Shown piece after piece: positions 19,169-28,530 of a stretch of 28,530 nucleotides of DNA. The position numbers and the translations under genes were made by a program. The stretch is taken from contig DDUX01000101.1 in the NCBI GenBank assembly GCA_002345025.1, positions 1 to 28,530 of the forward strand. The letters are read 5' to 3'. The number at the start of each line of letters is the position of its first letter. Position 1 is the first letter of the stretch. The notes beneath the pieces are model-generated. The model searched no databases. It was not told where the DNA came from and was given only the letters and a program-made list of their open reading frames with translations. Origin of the DNA: Candidatus Accumulibacter iunctus. Lineage in GTDB: Bacteria > Pseudomonadota > Gammaproteobacteria > Burkholderiales > Rhodocyclaceae.

Positions 19169-21859
19169 ATGCTAGAACATCACTACCTCACGACGCTGTT
19201 TGAACCGAAATCCGTCGCCGTCATCGGCGCTTCCGACCGGGAGAACTCGGTCGGCAACGTGCTTTTCAAGAACGTCCTCGAATCGGGTTACAAGGGACGG
19301 CTCTACCCGATCAACCCGGCTCACGACAAGATCCTCGGCGTGCCGGCGTACAAGTCGATCGAGGAGATCAGCGCCCGCGTCGAGATGGCGGTCATCGTCA
19401 CCCGCCCGCAAACGGTACCAGGGGTCATCGAGCAGTGCGGCCGCAGCGGCGTCAAGAACGCGATCGTCATCACCTCCGGCTTTGCCGAGGCGGGCCACTC
19501 GGGTGCCGCGCTCGAGCGCAAGATGATGGAAATCGCGCGCAGCTACGGTGTTCGCCTGCTCGGCCCGAACTGCCTCGGGATCATTCGTCCGAGTCTCGGC
19601 CTCAACGCCACCTTCGCACGCGTGCACGCCAACGTCGGTCACTTGGCACTGGTTTCGCAGTCGGGAGCAATCTGTTCAGCCGTCCTCGACTGGGCAACGA
19701 GCAACCGCATCGGCTTCTCCAGCGTCATCTCGCTCGGTGGCACCGCGGACGTCGATTTCGGCGAGATCCTCGATTACCTGATCTACGACAACCGCACCCA
19801 CTACATCCTGCTCTACGTCGAAGGTATCCGCGATGCCCGGCGCTTCATGAGTGCCCTGCGCTCGGCGGCGCGCATCAAGCCGATCGTCCTGCTCAAGGCC
19901 GGTCGCCACGCTGGCGGGCTGGCGGCCGTCGAAACGCACTCGGGAATGGCTGCCGGCTCCGACATCGTCTTCGAGGCCGCCGTCCGGCGCGCCGGCGTCG
20001 TCCGCGTCAAGAACATCGGCCAGCTGTTCTACGCCGCCAAGGCTCTCGCCTCGAAGTTTCGCCCGCAGGGCAAGCGCCTGGCGATCATCACCAACGGCGG
20101 TGGACCCGGCGCCATGGCTGCCGACCGCGCCGGCGATCTGGAAATTCCGCTGGCGGAGCTCTCGGCGAGCACGATGCAGAAGCTCAACGCGGCCATGCCG
20201 CCCACCTGGTCGCAAAGCAACCCGGTGGACATCGAGGGCGACGCGACGCCGAAGCGCTACCACGACGCCACCCAGGCAGTGGCCGAGGACGACGCCGTCG
20301 ACGGTGTCCTGGTCATGCTCTCGCCGCAGGCGATGACACAGCCGATGGAAGTCGCCAAGGCGGTGATCGAGGTCGATCTGCAGACCGCCAAGCCGATCCT
20401 CACCTGCTGGATGGGCGAAGAACAGGTGCACGAAGCACGCAGCCTCCTAGAGGAAGCCGGAATTCCGTCATTCCGCATGCCGGAAACGGCGATCGAGCTC
20501 TACTACCACATCTCGACCTACTACTGGAACCAGAAGCTGCTGCTGCAAACGCCGGCTCCTTCGTCGAAGCACTCGCGCCCGGAGACCGAAGGCGCGAAGA
20601 TGCTGATCGAGGCGGTACTGCACGAGCGCCGCAAGCTGCTCTCGGAGATGGAATCGAAGGCGATCCTGCGCGCCTTCCGGATTCCGGTGGCGCAGACGAT
20701 GGTCGCGCACACGCCGACCGAGGCCCTGCTGCTCGCCGAGCAGATCGGTTTCCCGATCGCGATGAAGATCGATTCGCCGGACATTCTCCACAAGAGCGAG
20801 GTCGGTGGCGTGCGCCTGAACATCACCAACGCACCCGCAGCCCGCAACGCCTATCACGACATCATCGAGACGGTGAAGAAGCGGCACCCGACGGCGCGCA
20901 TCAACGGCCTGTCGATCGAGCCTTTCCTGGCGCGACCGAACGGCCGCGAGCTGATGATCGGCGTCTCGCGCGACCCGATCTTCGGGCCGATCATCACCTT
21001 TGGCGCAGGCGGCACCGAAGTCGAGGTGTTCAGCGATCGCGCGGTGGCGCTGCCGCCGCTCAACCGCTTCCTGGCGCGCGACCTGATCCAGTCGACGCGA
21101 GCGTCGAAGCTGCTCGGCGAGTTTCGCAACATGCCGGCAGTCAACCACGAAGCGCTCGAGGAGATCCTCCTGCACGTCTCGCAGATGATCTGCGAACTGC
21201 CGTGGCTGCAGGAACTCGACCTGAATCCGCTGATCGTTGACGAAACAGGCGGCATCGCCGCCGACGCCCGCATCGTCATCGATTACGCGGCGCCGTCGGG
21301 TGACCGCTATGCGCACATGGCGATCCACCCCTACCCGGTGCACCTGATCCAGGAGTGGGAACTGCCGGACGGCCGCACGGTGACCATCCGGCCGATCCGC
21401 CCCGAGGATGCCGAGCGCGAACAGCAGTTCGTCATCAGCATGTCCGAAGAGAGCAAGTACTACCGCTTCAAGGACACCATCCGCGAGCTGACGCAGACGA
21501 TGCTGGTGCGCTTCACGCAGATCGACTACGACCGCGAAATGGCGCTGGTGGCGACGCTACCCGATGCCGAAGGCAAGGAGGTGCAGATCGGTGTCTCGCG
21601 TTATGTCACCAACCCGGACGGTGAATCGGTCGAATTCGCGCTGGCAGTGGCGGACGACTGGCAGCGGCACGGCGTCGGGCGCAAGCTGATGAGCGCCCTC
21701 ATCGACTGCGCGCGCGTCAAGGGCTACCGCAGCATCGTTGGCGATGTGCTGTCGATGAACACCAAGATGTTTACCCTGATGACCCGGCTCGGCTTCACCA
21801 TCCACCCGCACCCCGATGATCCGGCGGTGAAGCGCGTCATCAAGCCGCTGAACAACTAG
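19169..21859 (+). CDS. pat: Pat/PatZ-type protein: acyl-CoA synthetase (NDP-forming) fused to GNAT acetyltransferase
   Basis: The 896-residue protein has the domain order of Salmonella Pat and E. coli PatZ (886 residues). A CoA-binding domain spans about 8-130 (PKSVAVIGASDRENSVGN), followed by succinyl-CoA-ligase-like domains to about 460. An ATP-grasp domain is at about 490-710 (FPIAMKIDSPDILHKSEVGG; GAGGTEVEVFSDRAVALPPL). A C-terminal GNAT domain covers about 735-890, with the acetyl-CoA loop QRHGVGRK at 832-839. Pat proteins acetylate lysines of metabolic enzymes such as acetyl-CoA synthetase. His257 in ETHSGMAAGSD sits where active ADP-forming synthetases carry the phosphorylated His, so the ligase half may not be dead. 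The sirtuin at the left of the window is a possible opposing enzyme. Monocistronic. Confidence 0.88.
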   Translation: MLEHHYLTTLFEPKSVAVIGASDRENSVGNVLFKNVLESGYKGRLYPINPAHDKILGVPAYKSIEEISARVEMAVIVTRPQTVPGVIEQCGRSGVKNAIVITSGFAEAGHSGAALERKMMEIARSYGVRLLGPNCLGIIRPSLGLNATFARVHANVGHLALVSQSGAICSAVLDWATSNRIGFSSVISLGGTADVDFGEILDYLIYDNRTHYILLYVEGIRDARRFMSALRSAARIKPIVLLKAGRHAGGLAAVETHSGMAAGSDIVFEAAVRRAGVVRVKNIGQLFYAAKALASKFRPQGKRLAIITNGGGPGAMAADRAGDLEIPLAELSASTMQKLNAAMPPTWSQSNPVDIEGDATPKRYHDATQAVAEDDAVDGVLVMLSPQAMTQPMEVAKAVIEVDLQTAKPILTCWMGEEQVHEARSLLEEAGIPSFRMPETAIELYYHISTYYWNQKLLLQTPAPSSKHSRPETEGAKMLIEAVLHERRKLLSEMESKAILRAFRIPVAQTMVAHTPTEALLLAEQIGFPIAMKIDSPDILHKSEVGGVRLNITNAPAARNAYHDIIETVKKRHPTARINGLSIEPFLARPNGRELMIGVSRDPIFGPIITFGAGGTEVEVFSDRAVALPPLNRFLARDLIQSTRASKLLGEFRNMPAVNHEALEEILLHVSQMICELPWLQELDLNPLIVDETGGIAADARIVIDYAAPSGDRYAHMAIHPYPVHLIQEWELPDGRTVTIRPIRPEDAEREQQFVISMSEESKYYRFKDTIRELTQTMLVRFTQIDYDREMALVATLPDAEGKEVQIGVSRYVTNPDGESVEFALAVADDWQRHGVGRKLMSALIDCARVKGYRSIVGDVLSMNTKMFTLMTRLGFTIHPHPDDPAVKRVIKPLNN

Positions 21860-22298
21860 CGAGCCATTCGAGCAACGATTTCAGGGGTCGGGGAGCGGGC
21901 CAGGCGGCCAGCGCAGGCAAGCCGTCCAGCTCCGCCATGCCGCGTTCTTCGACCCCGCCCCGGCCCGTCGCCGGCCGCAGCCCGTGCCGCGCAGTCGGGC
22001 AGAGCGGCGGCTACGTCCAGGCCGTGGCCAGCGGCAAGGTGCCTCTCGAACCGAGGACTCAAGGCGCCTTCTTGAGAGGACGCAGATGCTCGATGCCCTC
22101 AAACACCCCGTTGCGCGACCAGCTCGCGCTGCCGCCATGGGTGGTGCTGGTGGCGCTCGGGTTGGCCGCGCACCTCGGCCTGAACGCGCTGTTGCTTCGG
22201 CCGCCGGGTGCCGGCGCGGGCCTGCTGGCGCCGCTGGTGCTTCCAGCTCGCCGGAACCGGTTCGCCGCACCCATCAGAAAGCCGGTGAGCTTTCCGAA
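21860..22298 (+). other. Gene-poor stretch between the Pat-like gene and DUF3460
   Basis: About 440 bases without a well-supported gene. The left half (21860-22070) shows no recognisable coding pattern, promoter or terminator. The right half holds the small membrane-protein candidate at 22093 and a competing frame from an ATG at 22086, both preceded by GAGAGGA. Confidence 0.4.
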
Positions 22299-22302
22299 CT
22301 AG
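22093..22302 (+). CDS. Candidate small membrane protein (69 aa), uncertain
   Basis: The frame from the ATG at 22093 starts MPSNTPLRDQLALPPW and contains a strongly hydrophobic segment at about residues 17-34 (VVLVALGLAAHLGLNALL), then a Gly/Pro-rich turn and a second short hydrophobic stretch. The tail RRNRFAAPIRKPVSFPN is polar. It could be a real one- or two-helix protein, or the 5' part of a longer membrane-protein gene that has been cut off. An overlapping frame from 22086 has a better-placed ribosome site but an unlikely Ala/Arg/Gly-rich product. I do not recognise the family. It ends 4 bases into the convergent DUF3460 gene. Confidence 0.3.
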   Translation: MPSNTPLRDQLALPPWVVLVALGLAAHLGLNALLLRPPGAGAGLLAPLVLPARRNRFAAPIRKPVSFPN

Positions 22303-22496
22303 CGCTGTTCGAAATTGACGTCGTAGGGATACGGGTGGTGCGGCTCGCTGGCCAGCCGTTGCGCGTTGAGTTCGTCCAGGTCGACCTTCCTGTCCCACCA
22401 GATCGCCCTGCCCCGCCGCTGATCCTCGGCCCACTCGGGGTGCTGCGCCATCATCTCGCGCATGAACTTGGTATGGTCGGATTCGTACAGCGCCAT
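22299..22496 (-). CDS. DUF3460 family small protein
   Basis: This 65-residue protein begins MALYESDHTKFMREMMAQHP and contains WAEDQRRGRAIWWDRKVDLD, matching the small DUF3460 family found mainly in Betaproteobacteria. Its function is unknown. It is polar, without signal peptide or membrane segment, so probably cytoplasmic. It lies 101 bases downstream of the DUF3567 gene on the same strand and may be part of the clpB transcript or have its own promoter. A GGGAG lies about 10 bases before the ATG. Confidence 0.85.
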   Translation of the reverse strand: MALYESDHTKFMREMMAQHPEWAEDQRRGRAIWWDRKVDLDELNAQRLASEPHHPYPYDVNFEQR

Positions 22497-22597
22497 CTCG
22501 CCTACTCCCGGTAAGAACGCCCGCCAGTGCGGGAAACTGCCGCCGATTATACGCCCGCCGGGCGGCGCCGGTGTCGGCCCGGCGACACGCCGACGTC

Positions 22598-22834
22598 TCA
22601 GTGCAGCACGATCGGCCGCGCCGCGCCAGCACAGTATTCATCGAGCAGCGCGTCGACCGACTCCGCGCAGCGCTGCTCGTCGGGGAGGCTCTCAATTGCC
22701 CGGCGCAACTCGCCGGCCACCGCTCCCTGCACGAACAGGCTGCGGCTGCCGGCCTTGTCGACCAGTTCGAGAGCCTCGTACCCCGGGTAGGCGACGATCG
22801 CGTACTGCCGGCTGTTGTAGACGATGCTGATCAT
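22598..22834 (-). CDS. DUF3567 family small protein
   Basis: This 78-residue protein begins MISIVYNSRQYAIVAYPGYE and ends LLDEYCAGAARPIVLH. The YNS...Y start, the central EALELVDKAGSRSLFVQG and the terminal P-[IV]-VLH fit the DUF3567 family of Betaproteobacteria, whose function is unknown. It starts 14 bases after the clpB stop with its own AGGAG, so it is very likely co-transcribed with clpB and heat-inducible. Probably cytoplasmic. Confidence 0.85.
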   Translation of the reverse strand: MISIVYNSRQYAIVAYPGYEALELVDKAGSRSLFVQGAVAGELRRAIESLPDEQRCAESVDALLDEYCAGAARPIVLH

Positions 22835-22848
22835 CGATGTGAACTCCT

Positions 22849-25425
<2,577 letters not shown>

Positions 25426-25449
25426 GCTGCACTCCTTGCTGGAAGTCGG

Positions 25450-25806
25450 TCAATGCTCAGGATATGGGGACAAACCGACGCAGTTCAATGCGTCGCCGGG
25501 CGAGCGGCGGCGACGCAGCCACGGCTCCGGTCGTCGCTGCCAGCGTTCGGCCGCGCGATCGTCGTCCTCGCGGGCGTCCACCCAGCGCGCGCCAGCGGGG
25601 GTCAGCTCGCGCTTCCAGAACGGCGCGCGCGTCTTCAGATAGTCCATGATGAACTCGCAGGCGGCCAAGGCTGCCGCGCGGTGCGCGGCGGCAACGGCCA
25701 CGAGAACGATGTGCTCGCTGGGCAGCAGACGGCCGACGCGATGGATCACCAGGACGTCGATCAGCGACCAGCGCTGCAGCGCTTCGCCGACGATCGCCGC
25801 CAAGGC
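25450..25806 (-). pseudogene. moaE: moaE, 5'-truncated (molybdopterin synthase large subunit)
   Basis: The minus strand encodes the C-terminal two thirds of MoaE, which with MoaD inserts sulfur into precursor Z to make molybdopterin. ALAAIVGEALQRW, VLVIHRVGRLLPSEHIVLVA, FIMDYLKTRAPFWKRE and GARWVDARE match the family closely. Both catalytic lysines in the DYLK...FWKRE segment are kept. About the first 60 residues, normally ending PGMTE just before ALA, are missing: directly upstream is an in-frame TAG (25807-25809) and unrelated sequence. A TTG at 25803 could start a 117-residue fragment, but it would lack part of the fold. The C-terminus is intact and overlaps the clpB promoter. A second complete copy elsewhere cannot be excluded. 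Confidence 0.85.
25462..25489 (-). promoter_or_regulatory. Sigma-32 (RpoH) heat-shock promoter of clpB
   Basis: On the minus strand ATTGAA (25484-25489) is followed after 14 bases by CCCCATAT (25462-25469). The heat-shock consensus is CTTGAA, 13-15 bases, CCCCATnT, so the -10 is a complete match and the -35 differs at one base. The predicted transcript start is about 30 bases before the clpB ATG. The promoter lies inside the 3' end of the moaE remnant. Confidence 0.8.
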
Positions 25807-26000
25807 CTATCGTGACGTTCTCGGCAAGGCAGGCCTGCGCCGCTACCGGGAACTGGCGGACGGAATGGGGCAAGGTCAAGCCGAGCGACCGCAAGGACCA
25901 CTACGATGTCAGCCGCGCCCGCATCGCGCGCGTCATGGAGCAACTGGCGACGGCGAGCGGCGACGTCGAGGAACTGGTGGCGATCAAGGTCAGCCTTTAC
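25794..26000 (+). pseudogene. Frameshifted remnant of a DUF6880/SWIM-associated protein gene
   Basis: In the plus strand one frame reads IAAKAYRDVLGKAGLRRYRE and LAD, ending near 25863. The reading then continues one frame over as EWGKVKPSDRKDHYD and ARIARVMEQLATASGDVEEL, then VAIK. Together they recall an internal part of DUF6880-type proteins, often annotated with a SWIM zinc finger (pattern Y-x-x-VLG-x-AGL-x-x-YR, then RI-x-x-ME-x-LA-x-x-SGDV). The piece has no start, is frameshifted at about 25860-25866 and stops resembling the family after about 26000. The family name is from memory of the pattern and is moderately sure; that this is a broken coding remnant is firmer. Confidence 0.5.
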
Positions 26001-26047
26001 CGCCGCGTCGTGCCACTCATTGTGGAAACAACCTTGACTGACGTAAC

Positions 26048-26091
26048 GAGGAGGTACATTCATGCTGGAAGGGGGCTGGCATCTATGCTAA
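26048..26091 (+). other. Strong ribosome site followed by a nine-codon mini-ORF
   Basis: GAGGAGGT (26048-26055) is followed after six bases by ATG (26062), and the frame MLEGGWHLC ends at TAA (26089-26091). The stop is 10 bases before the antitoxin ATG. TTGACT, a good -35, lies at 26034-26039, though the -10 that should go with it is poor (TACATT at 15 bases). It may be a leader peptide of the toxin-antitoxin operon or the start of a lost gene. Confidence 0.35.
26084..26089 (+). promoter_or_regulatory. Possible -10 box of the toxin-antitoxin operon
   Basis: TATGCT (26084-26089) lies 12 bases before the antitoxin ATG, which has no ribosome site of its own. If used, the transcript would start within a few bases of the ATG, giving a nearly leaderless message. 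TGACCA occurs twice around the start codon (26094-26099 and 26103-26108) and could be an autoregulatory site. No good -35 is seen. Confidence 0.25.
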
Positions 26092-26101
26092 TCTGACCAA
26101 T

Positions 26102-26410
26102 ATGACCAGTTTATCAAAGCCGCCATCCTCTCCGCCAAAGCCGACGCATGTGCGCCCTGGTCACTGGGCGCTTCAGGACGCCAAAGCTCGTTTCAGCGAG
26201 TTGGTGCGTTTGGTCCGCAGCGAGGGGCCGCAGCATGTCACCGTGCATGGCCGCGATGAGGTCGTCGTCATCGCCGCCGAGGAGTTTCGCCGTCTCAAGG
26301 GCATTCGCACCGGCCAGGCATTGATCGACGCGTTGCAAGCCTCGCCGCACCGCGACATCGACATCGAACCGGTGCGCGTACCGATGCCAGTGCGGGACGT
26401 GAGCCTGTGA
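26102..26410 (+). CDS. Type II antitoxin, Phd/YefM family
   Basis: This 102-residue protein has the Phd/YefM signature WALQDAKARFSELVRLV (about residues 22-38), followed by VTVHGRDEVVVIAAEEFRRL. It forms the N-terminal DNA-binding dimer fold; the C-terminal part (ALIDALQASPHRDIDIEPVR) would wrap the toxin. About 20 extra residues rich in Ser, Pro and Lys precede the fold, so a GTG at 26150 is a possible shorter start. It overlaps the toxin gene by 4 bases (GTGA), the usual arrangement for coupled translation, and probably represses the operon. Confidence 0.88.
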   Translation: MTSLSKPPSSPPKPTHVRPGHWALQDAKARFSELVRLVRSEGPQHVTVHGRDEVVVIAAEEFRRLKGIRTGQALIDALQASPHRDIDIEPVRVPMPVRDVSL

Positions 26411-26838
26411 CGGGTTGGCTGCTCGATACGAATGTCCTGTCCGAACTGCGACGTCCCCGGCCCGCACCGCACGTGGCGGCCTTCGTCGCGGGGCAAGCGC
26501 TCGATCTCCTGTTTGTCAGCACCGTCACTCTGGCCGAAATCCGCTTCGGCATTGAACTGGTGGCCGACGCCAACCGCCGCGCCGAACTGAACGGGTGGTT
26601 GACTCACAAGCTGCGGCCCATGTTCGACGAGCGAATTCTTCCCGTCACTGAAGACGTCATGTTTACGTGGCGGCTTCTGGTCGAAGAGGGCCGCAAGACT
26701 GGCCATAGGTTTTCGCAGCCCGACCTCATCATTGCCGCAACGGGGCTGCATCATGGCCTGACGGTGGTCACGCGGGACACCGGCGACTATGCGAAGACGC
26801 GAGTTGCGCTATTCGACCCGTGGCGCGCGTGTGAATAA
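26407..26838 (+). CDS. Type II toxin, VapC-like PIN-domain ribonuclease
   Basis: This 143-residue PIN-domain protein would cleave RNA with a Mg2+ site of acidic residues. The acidic set is visible: Asp7 in LLDTNVLSELRR, Glu44 in VTLAEIRFG, Asp106 in QPDLIIAAT and Asp124/Asp127 in TRDTGDY. The start is a GTG overlapping the antitoxin stop. Pairing with a Phd/YefM antitoxin is common for this VapC subgroup. All catalytic residues are intact, so the toxin is probably active. The target RNA cannot be predicted. Confidence 0.92.
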   Translation: MTGWLLDTNVLSELRRPRPAPHVAAFVAGQALDLLFVSTVTLAEIRFGIELVADANRRAELNGWLTHKLRPMFDERILPVTEDVMFTWRLLVEEGRKTGHRFSQPDLIIAATGLHHGLTVVTRDTGDYAKTRVALFDPWRACE

Positions 26839-27161
26839 GTCTCGCGCTGCGCCAGGCACCGACGCTGCGCGTCACGCCGATCAGTAGGGCTTGCGGGGCC
26901 GGGGGCGCCACGGGATGGCCATGACCATCAGCGGTCTGTCGATGGTGCCGGCAAAGGCTGCAGGTCTGCCCCGCCCGCATGCTACAGTGTTTTGCGGCGG
27001 CGATCGTCAGGCTGATGAAATAGCCACCGGCGTTGCCAAAGCCGGAATGGCACTCACGCCATTGCCGGAAAGTCTGTTGGACGGGTCGGTGGCGCAGCAA
27101 GTGCTCTTGTCTGGAATGTTCTTGCCAAGTGTGCAGGCGGGCAGGGTCTCCTCGCGAAGTC
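26839..27161 (+). other. Accessory intergenic stretch
   Basis: About 320 bases between the toxin gene and the hsdM remnant. I see no credible gene on either strand. A minus-strand frame ends in AIPWRPRPRKPY before a TGA near 26886, which has some coding look but no start or known family. TACAGT (26982-26987) is an isolated -10-like box. The stretch is probably debris of earlier insertions. Confidence 0.35.
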
Positions 27162-27397
27162 TTGCGTGCGACAGCCCGCCATTTTGCGTCGGGGGTCTTC
27201 CTCTTGACTGGGTGCAACACATCGTGCACCGCCTGGCGCCCGTGGGCGTCGCCGGCTTCGTGCTCGCCAATGGTTTGATGTCGTCCAACCGTTCGGGCGA
27301 GGGCGAGATCCGTAGCCATCGTGAGGCAGAATGCTGCCCATGGGAGACATCGTCACTGCCGAAGGGGCGTTCAGCGGAACAACAATGCGCGGTGGGA
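27162..27397 (+). pseudogene. Decayed internal fragment of a type I restriction hsdM
   Basis: The frame at 27206-27313 reads DWVQHIVHRLAPVGVAGFVL and ANGLMSSNRSGEGEIR, which is the block following the NPPF motif in HsdM methyltransferases. Just upstream, another frame (from 27162) gives LRATARHFASGV, matching the preceding LR-x-x-xRW-x-x-GV region. Downstream, AIV (27315-27323) and DIVT...EGAF need more shifts to match the I-V-E-A-D and M-V-x-LPGQLF part. So it is a multiply frameshifted piece of about 75 codons, without motifs I or IV. It is a different HsdM subfamily from the gene that starts at 27410. Confidence 0.7.
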
Positions 27398-27409
27398 GTG
27401 ACCTGAGCC

Positions 27410-28530
<1,121 letters not shown>

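Noticed and set aside
19435..21240. 601-codon alternate frame inside the Pat-like gene
   Set aside because: Very rich in Arg and Gly and ends inside the gene; the main frame has full domain signatures.
26890..27100. Insertion sequence remnant in the accessory region
   Set aside because: A minus-strand frame ending AIPWRPRPRKPY has some coding look, but no transposase motif, terminal inverted repeats or target duplication could be found.

Overview
This 28.5 kb, GC-rich, densely coded window looks like a chromosomal segment of a betaproteobacterium, most likely of the Rhodocyclales and possibly related to Candidatus Accumulibacter. The clues are an OmpA precursor with the GTGLCWRTG signature, the small betaproteobacterial families DUF3567 and DUF3460 beside clpB, squalene/hopanoid genes hpnD-hpnE, and a CYTH-CHAD protein of the kind linked to polyphosphate. 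The taxonomic assignment is inference from gene content; no rRNA or tRNA gene was seen.

Layout. (1) 1-5887: the 5' end of an ompA-type gene on the minus strand, divergent from a plus-strand run of a sirtuin deacylase, mfd and a class I DAHP synthase (aroG type), the last two overlapping by ATGA. (2) 5939-10927: a SulP anion transporter (minus), the MgtE magnesium transporter (plus) and a CYTH-CHAD triphosphatase-like protein (minus). (3) 11073-13154: a QseBC/TctDE-like two-component system on the minus strand, followed by a short orphan coding remnant. (4) 13399-16831: hpnD-hpnE, converging on a YbbA-type ABC ATPase that is divergent from the lipase/thioesterase tesA. (5) 16860-21859: the tRNA 2-selenouridine synthase selU/mnmH, a small SAM methyltransferase, an OsmC-like protein and a large Pat-type acyl-CoA-synthetase/GNAT protein. 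(6) 22299-25425: clpB followed by DUF3567 and, after a 101-base gap, DUF3460, read from a convincing sigma-32 heat-shock promoter.

From about 25.5 kb the character changes. moaE is cut off at its 5' end and joined to a frameshifted remnant of an unrelated plus-strand gene. Then come a nine-codon mini-ORF with a strong ribosome binding site, a Phd/VapC toxin-antitoxin pair, a decayed piece of a type I restriction hsdM, and a second hsdM that runs off the window and carries a frameshift 53 bases before the end. This right-hand 3 kb is an accessory region inserted at, or replacing, what was probably a moeA-moaD-moaE-clpB neighbourhood.

Functional links. The sirtuin and the Pat-like acetyltransferase could form the two arms of reversible lysine acetylation. 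HpnD and HpnE are consecutive steps of squalene synthesis, but hpnC is not in the window. I do not see a clearly novel multi-gene system. The most informative structure is the moaE breakpoint, where the retained 3' fragment carries the clpB heat-shock promoter, together with the two successive decaying hsdM copies.
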